From Desulfurococcales archaeon (lineage in GTDB: Archaea; Thermoproteota; Thermoprotei_A; Sulfolobales; Desulfurococcaceae), in contig JAMOPC010000128.1 of assembly GCA_027064845.1 (NCBI GenBank), positions 1-15,508 on the forward strand: 15,508 bases of DNA, in the 5' to 3' direction. Numbering within the stretch: position 1 is the first letter of the stretch; each line of letters opens with the position of its first letter. Below are positions 11,854 to 15,508 of this stretch, in pieces. The notes beneath the pieces were generated by a model. That model did no database searches. It had not been told where the DNA came from and was given only the letters and a program-made list of their open reading frames with translations. The position numbers were made by a program, and so were the translations under genes.

Positions 11854-12379
11854 TAGGGCTGAGCTGTATAAGCGTGAGTTTAGGTATAAGTGGCGTGACG
11901 GGGTTATTCGTGAGTGGATAGTTAAGCAGCTACTAGACCTTATCTTTATGCAGAAAAACCTACCATACAGGGTCTTATGGACTGGTGTAGGCGCTGGCAA
12001 TGCCGAATATGTTGAAGAAAACTATGATTCACCACTAAATGCCTTCGACCTAGTCATAGTAGACGAGAATATGAAAATCATGGCATACCTGGAGATAACG
12101 GGCACCAAGGATCTCGAGAAAGGCGAGGAACTATGCATAGGTGCATGGAAAATATTCAAAGCCGAGCGCTTCAACGTACAGGACAAGGTATGGTACATAC
12201 ACGTACTATCATCAAAGATACCGATAAGGGTAATCAACTACCATAGACTCAGGAAGATAGCATCATTCAGGCAACTACACGAGACCTCACTAGTATGCGG
12301 AAAATTCTACTGCAGCAAAACCAGCAAATGGGGATCAATCAACGACCTAATAAGATGGCTCCAGGTGAAAAAGAAGTGA
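11843..12379 (+). CDS. PD-(D/E)XK-like nuclease candidate, paralogue B
   Basis: 178 aa, with GGTGA six bases before the ATG. It is a paralogue of the 183-aa protein at 10586. Shared features are GVGAG (48-52), AFDLVI with D69, YLEITG with E84, and CIGAWKxxKA (98-106). The second acidic residue is Glu here and Asp in paralogue A. The region from ~110 on (VWYIHVLSSKIPIRVINYHRLRKI) also aligns (NIWFAHFTDSHHILVFLNAERLI in A). Both copies keep every proposed active-site position, arguing against one being a decayed duplicate. A role as nuclease or structure-specific DNA-binding protein, perhaps as a heteromeric pair, is inferred. Translation is coupled with the next gene. Confidence 0.6.
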   Translation: MSSSRAELYKREFRYKWRDGVIREWIVKQLLDLIFMQKNLPYRVLWTGVGAGNAEYVEENYDSPLNAFDLVIVDENMKIMAYLEITGTKDLEKGEELCIGAWKIFKAERFNVQDKVWYIHVLSSKIPIRVINYHRLRKIASFRQLHETSLVCGKFYCSKTSKWGSINDLIRWLQVKKK

Positions 12380-12588
12380 GTAGGAAAGTATTGGCTTTGA
12401 GCAGGGTTATTGATAAGGTTAATGGTTTTGCCAAGACTCATTTCCCCATGATGTATGAGTATATAGAGTTATTATTACAGGTCCTAGACGATGACGAGTT
12501 AGCGGTTCTCATAGTTAATAATATTGATAACAAGGTAAGCGAACTAGCATGGAAAGAACTAGTTAGAAGGGGAAAGATCAAGTTATAG
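12376..12588 (+). CDS. 70-aa helical protein, last gene of the early operon
   Basis: The start is GTG 12376, overlapping the TGA of the upstream gene, with GGTGA seven bases before. An open frame extends upstream to ATG 12295 but is only the other reading of the previous gene. The protein is all-helical: SRKVLALSRVIDKVNGFAK, EYIELLLQVLDDDELAVLIV and NKVSELAWKELVRRGK. A diverged homologue ends at position 165. It overlaps the convergent 88-aa membrane gene by 11 bp, an arrangement kept (with longer overlap) in the left copy. Function is unknown. Confidence 0.65.
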   Translation: MSRKVLALSRVIDKVNGFAKTHFPMMYEYIELLLQVLDDDELAVLIVNNIDNKVSELAWKELVRRGKIKL

Positions 12589-12844
12589 CGTTCCATATAT
12601 TCGTAATGATTGCTTGAACCATAATAACCGTGTAGAGCAACAATATGTTTTTATCATAGAATTTATACACTAGGAAACCAGCACCTATTTTAATACATGA
12701 TAATAAAACCCAGTTCCCCATAAGCATCCTAACCAATGGGTTTAATTCAATAGCTCCATTCCGTACAGCTAAATAAGTAGTTACCAAGTCTAGGATTTGT
12801 AGTCCTATTATATATAATAGGAGTATAAGCCTATTTCTTTGCAT
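12578..12844 (-). CDS. Small multi-span membrane protein, DUF5658-like (right copy)
   Basis: 88 aa, the homologue of 97-363: the same length, the same first 12 residues, and the hallmark D...TTYLA...ELNP. The middle and C-terminal halves differ widely: WVLLSCIKIGAGFLVYKFYD here against AIFLIILKIMVALVVYKYVN there. The sharp change from identity to ~50% similarity inside this gene marks the left edge of the recently homogenised block. A substitution pattern that keeps hydrophobicity and the motif residues shows purifying selection rather than decay. Confidence 0.75.
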   Translation of the reverse strand: MQRNRLILLLYIIGLQILDLVTTYLAVRNGAIELNPLVRMLMGNWVLLSCIKIGAGFLVYKFYDKNILLLYTVIMVQAIITNIWNAIT

Positions 12845-13628
12845 AGAAGGGTTTCCTCGGCAAAGTTCTTTTCATTTTTTTCCATTCCTTATAGATGTAG
12901 TCAAGCAGCTTGTTCGGGGCTATTTCCCTAGAAGCTCTTACCAGTTTACTGTATAGCTTGACATAGAGTTTTCTAAGAGTCTCGTATTCGTCATAGTTGG
13001 GTGTTCTGAGTATGATGTAGTCACGGTATAATACACTTGTATCCCAATAGTAGGATCCCCACTCGTTTCTCTTCTCTTGTCTAACCTGTATATCAACCAT
13101 AGACCTGGGCTTACCGTTTTCCTTATGCCCGTTTCTCCATACTCTACACCTTATCTTGTATAAATTTCCATTATACTTGATTGAGCGGGGCAAGCTTCTT
13201 TCACTAGTCATTGTCAAAAGTATAGCTCCTACTCTGAGCCTCATTGTCTCGAATAATCCACGAATACCAATAGCCAATGGGTGCCAAGAGTTTCTTTTTA
13301 GAAGTTCTAGCCAAGGACCAGCATCATCCCAAATCAGGATAGGGATCCATAAATCGTGTTTCTCGAGATAGTCTATTGCTTCCTGGAAATCGAAAGGAGT
13401 AAAAACTATGAAGTCTAGGATCCTGTCCCAGTCTTGGTAGAAATCATAGGCTACTTTCATCGAGTAAATAGATTTACCAGCTCCTGGTCTACCATATATT
13501 CCAACAATTGTTGTTGAATGACTACTATACATTTCTCTTAATAGCAGCCTAGACAAGTTCTTCGAGGCTCTGGGCTTGGAACCGAGGAACTCTTCTATAG
13601 TATTATATATGTATAGGGTACCCCCCAT
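12831..13628 (-). CDS. SSV B251-type P-loop ATPase (right copy)
   Basis: The protein is identical to the left copy (265 aa; Walker A 46-53, Walker B 95-104). The DNA differs from it only at 12876, 12879 and 12927 (all third positions, all synonymous) as far as I can see by eye. Everything said for 350-1147 applies. It overlaps the downstream 88-aa gene by 14 bp. Confidence 0.88.
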   Translation of the reverse strand: MGGTLYIYNTIEEFLGSKPRASKNLSRLLLREMYSSHSTTIVGIYGRPGAGKSIYSMKVAYDFYQDWDRILDFIVFTPFDFQEAIDYLEKHDLWIPILIWDDAGPWLELLKRNSWHPLAIGIRGLFETMRLRVGAILLTMTSERSLPRSIKYNGNLYKIRCRVWRNGHKENGKPRSMVDIQVRQEKRNEWGSYYWDTSVLYRDYIILRTPNYDEYETLRKLYVKLYSKLVRASREIAPNKLLDYIYKEWKKMKRTLPRKPFYAKK

Positions 13629-13644
13629 ACATTATCAGCCCCCC

Positions 13645-14082
13645 TCACCATTCTTCAGTCTCTTTAGTCTCCTGTACTTTTCTAATCCTCGATAAGTTGA
13701 TGTTCTGTAGTATTCTCCATGCTCTTCCGCCTACTACTGCTATTATGTCTTTTACTCCACGCCTATGTATTGCTCTCTTCATCACTACGTAGTTGTCCAC
13801 GAATTTTCTGAGAACAGGGTCTGGCACTATCTCTGCTATGCTTTTCAGCATTGCTATTGTCTTCGCTTCTCCACCGCTGCCGAAATCTGTTAGTGTGAAC
13901 TTAGCCATTCCTCGAGGCGTGGCGAATAATTCTACTGCTTTTTTCTGTGCTGCTACAATGTCTCCTTCAAGGCCTTCCCAGAACTCTGTTTCCTCGTCTT
14001 CTTCTTCAAACGGATCATCGTATAGTATCGGTTCATGTAGGTCCTTGTCTTCTTCTTTCCTTTTACGCTTCTTCTTAGCCAT
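13645..14082 (-). CDS. Conserved charged protein of unknown function (right copy)
   Basis: Identical in sequence to the protein at 1164-1601 (145 aa; basic N-terminus, acidic stretch, helical domain). The start was chosen as ATG 14082 for the same reason as in the left copy. No DNA difference from the left copy was noticed. Confidence 0.75.
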   Translation of the reverse strand: MAKKKRKRKEEDKDLHEPILYDDPFEEEDEETEFWEGLEGDIVAAQKKAVELFATPRGMAKFTLTDFGSGGEAKTIAMLKSIAEIVPDPVLRKFVDNYVVMKRAIHRRGVKDIIAVVGGRAWRILQNINLSRIRKVQETKETEEW

Positions 14083-14260
14083 ATACCTCATCACCACTGG
14101 TTTCCGCTGTTAGATAACCGCCTATAAAAATAATTGAAACAGCCGCAGCTATTCCGAATGCTTCATTGATCTGCTTCAAATAATAATACGTTAGAAACGA
14201 TATAGTGCCGAACAAGCAACCGATAAGGAACTCAAGTATTCTCCTATACGTTCTCCGCAT
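14075..14260 (-). CDS. 61-aa two-helix membrane protein (right copy)
   Basis: Identical to 1594-1779: basic N-terminus, two membrane helices, GGTGA four bases before the ATG. It lies between the 213-aa and 145-aa genes in the same order and spacing as in the left copy. Confidence 0.7.
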   Translation of the reverse strand: MRRTYRRILEFLIGCLFGTISFLTYYYLKQINEAFGIAAAVSIIFIGGYLTAETSGDEVYG

Positions 14261-14264
14261 CCGA

Positions 14265-14906
14265 TCACCTCACGGGCGCAATTATTATCTTGAACCCTAT
14301 CATTGGCAGTAAGAAGAACTGCATAAGGTATATGATGAATGCTCCAACTATTATGTATAGTACTTTCTCTGCTGTACTAACAGTTATTTTACCAAGTAAT
14401 TTCTTGATCGACCCGCTGGCTATGTATGTATACAGTGTCTTGGGATTGAGTATTGCTGGGTGAAGCCTTAGCTTCTTCATCTCCTTAATATCATTAACTG
14501 GGTTCTCGAAATGATATATGGCCTGTGTATTGGCGTCGACTATTAGCATTGGTTTAGCACGGTTCTTCTCCCTTAACACGTATAGTTTTAGGTGTTCAGG
14601 CTCTATTTTCCACAGTCTCTGTTTCTTCTTGTCAAGTACTTCTCCCTGGTCCGTGAGATATGCCTTGACTCTTTCAATTATTTCTCCGTTTCTTACTAGT
14701 AGTACTACTTCTTTTACGTCTAGGGTTTTTACCTGTTTTCTGAGCTTGTTTTTCTCTTTCTCTTCCATGATTTTTGGTGTTGGTATTTTTAGTCTTGGTG
14801 TCTGCGGGTTTATGCGCTTATATATCCCGTACAGTATTAGTGTGCTGACAATCATTATTGGGGCTAATAAGAGTATGAATAAGCCTTGTAGTAGCTCATA
14901 GAACAT
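14265..14906 (-). CDS. Membrane protein with cytosolic domain (right copy)
   Basis: Identical to 1784-2425: N-terminal helix, ~150-residue soluble domain, C-terminal hydrophobic pair. First gene of the minus cluster, transcribed away from the operator at 14951-14990. Confidence 0.75.
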   Translation of the reverse strand: MFYELLQGLFILLLAPIMIVSTLILYGIYKRINPQTPRLKIPTPKIMEEKEKNKLRKQVKTLDVKEVVLLVRNGEIIERVKAYLTDQGEVLDKKKQRLWKIEPEHLKLYVLREKNRAKPMLIVDANTQAIYHFENPVNDIKEMKKLRLHPAILNPKTLYTYIASGSIKKLLGKITVSTAEKVLYIIVGAFIIYLMQFFLLPMIGFKIIIAPVR

Positions 14907-14950
14907 TTTTTCACCAATTATGAGTTATGCATTGCTTCTTAGCTTGATCT

Positions 14951-14990
14951 AGACTTGCATAAGCTTAGTTGAGCTTATGTAAGCTCAACT
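14951..14990. promoter_or_regulatory. Two-dyad operator/promoter region, second copy of A
   Basis: Exact repeat of 2470-2509 at the 12,481-bp offset, between the divergent 213-aa and surface-protein genes. Both dyads and the 20-bp centre spacing are intact. Confidence 0.68.
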
Positions 14991-15044
14991 GAATCTAAAC
15001 AGCTCTGAGATCCTTTCACTAAACTATACTTGGTGAGAAAGTGT

Positions 15045-15508
15045 ATGAAGCCCTACTATTCCTTATTACTAGCCTTGTTGTTTACGTTATCATTTACAGC
15101 GATAATATACGCCGACACTTCACAAATAGGGCCAGGAATAGACACTGGTAAGGGATCGGCACTATATTTTGGGCCGCAAACCTATGATATGTATCCATTT
15201 GGAAACATCTATATAGAGTTCCAAGCACCCGAAAACGGTACTTATACATTCTATGCTGGCTGGGGAACCGTCGAAGAACATGCAAGTGGCTATGTACAGT
15301 TCGAATTAACAAATAATAATGATGATTATGTCAAAGACGTTGTCATTACATTTAGTGACGGGGTAACATTTCACACTGAAGAGCTTTTCACAGTATACTT
15401 GACTAGTGGAACATATAGGTTATGGATAAAACCAAGTTTCGAAGACGGATCCCTAATGCTCTGGGGCTATGACGCTTCAACCGATCCTTCAGTATCCTAT
15501 TATAATCA
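15045..15508 (+). CDS. Secreted surface protein, 5' part (right copy, cut by window end)
   Basis: The same start (ATG after GGTGAG), signal peptide and N-terminal ectodomain as 2564-3724. The frame is open to the window edge, covering about 154 residues. No difference from the left copy was noticed, so the homogenised block continues past the window. Confidence 0.78.
   Translation, partial: MKPYYSLLLALLFTLSFTAIIYADTSQIGPGIDTGKGSALYFGPQTYDMYPFGNIYIEFQAPENGTYTFYAGWGTVEEHASGYVQFELTNNNDDYVKDVVITFSDGVTFHTEELFTVYLTSGTYRLWIKPSFEDGSLMLWGYDASTDPSVSYYN

Larger units (their letters stand above)
12823..15508. repeat. Long direct repeat, right copy
   Basis: Right partner of 342-3027. It carries the 3'-terminal five genes of the minus cluster and the start of the surface-protein gene; the true right end lies outside the window. 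Confidence 0.95.

Noticed and set aside
12295..12375. Upstream extension of the 70-aa gene to ATG 12295
   Set aside because: It is fully inside the upstream coding region without a ribosome-binding site. GTG 12376 has GGTGA seven bases away and a stop-start overlap, and its N-terminal region fits the homologue at the left edge.

Overview
The window looks like part of a tandem array of spindle-shaped-virus-like (Fuselloviridae-related) proviruses in a hyperthermophilic crenarchaeon (Thermoproteota). The evidence is archaeal: TATA/BRE-like promoters, GGTGA ribosome-binding sites (often overlapping the previous stop codon), frequent GTG/TTG starts, an SSV-type tyrosine integrase carrying a tRNA 3' half inside its reading frame, an SSV B251-type ATPase (IP-I-DDAG-W motif), and small signal-bearing or membrane-spanning virion-type proteins. 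Base composition is moderately AT-rich. A Desulfurococcales-like host is a guess; the sequence does not name it.

Layout. Positions 1-165 hold the end of a + strand 'early' gene. Positions 97-2425 are a minus-strand cluster (213-aa membrane protein, 61-aa membrane protein, 145-aa charged protein, B251-type ATPase, 88-aa membrane protein). Positions 2564-3724 hold a secreted/membrane-anchored + strand protein. Positions 3721-4138 hold two small minus genes. Positions 4278-7167 are a + strand virion operon: VP1-like coat protein, Ig-like membrane protein, 578-aa propeller/CARDB-type surface protein, and a very basic protein. A minus-strand membrane protein (7169-7579) and the integrase (7660-8685) follow. 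The integrase contains the tRNA-Leu(UAG) 3' half at 8441-8496. Positions 8854-9543 hold a small gene, an AT-rich palindromic and repeat-bearing candidate origin, and two divergent ribbon-helix-helix (RHH) regulators with shared operators. Positions 9544-12588 are a tightly packed + strand early operon: RHH, a second RHH protein, a 98-aa protein, a PD-(D/E)XK-like protein, a DPPW methyltransferase, a Cys-rich microprotein, a paralogue of the nuclease-like protein, and a 70-aa protein. From 12578 to the end the minus cluster and the start of the secreted-protein gene appear again.

The second copy is offset by exactly 12,481 bp. From about 342/12823 rightwards the two copies are almost identical, with four SNPs seen, all in the first ~105 bp. 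To the left, the last early gene and the 88-aa gene are homologous but strongly diverged. The best reading is two related elements in tandem, with the intact integrase at 7660-8685 as the recombined attachment-site junction. The left element would supply the integrase C-terminal part and the right element the N-terminal 64 or so residues. The identical module would result from recent recombination or gene conversion.

Regulation. Two distant divergent promoter regions (2470-2509 and 4187-4222) share a two-dyad operator with 20-bp centre spacing, which suggests that one regulator co-controls the surface protein and the coat operon. The RHH pair at 9272-9702 has its own GTTAC/GTAAC operators.
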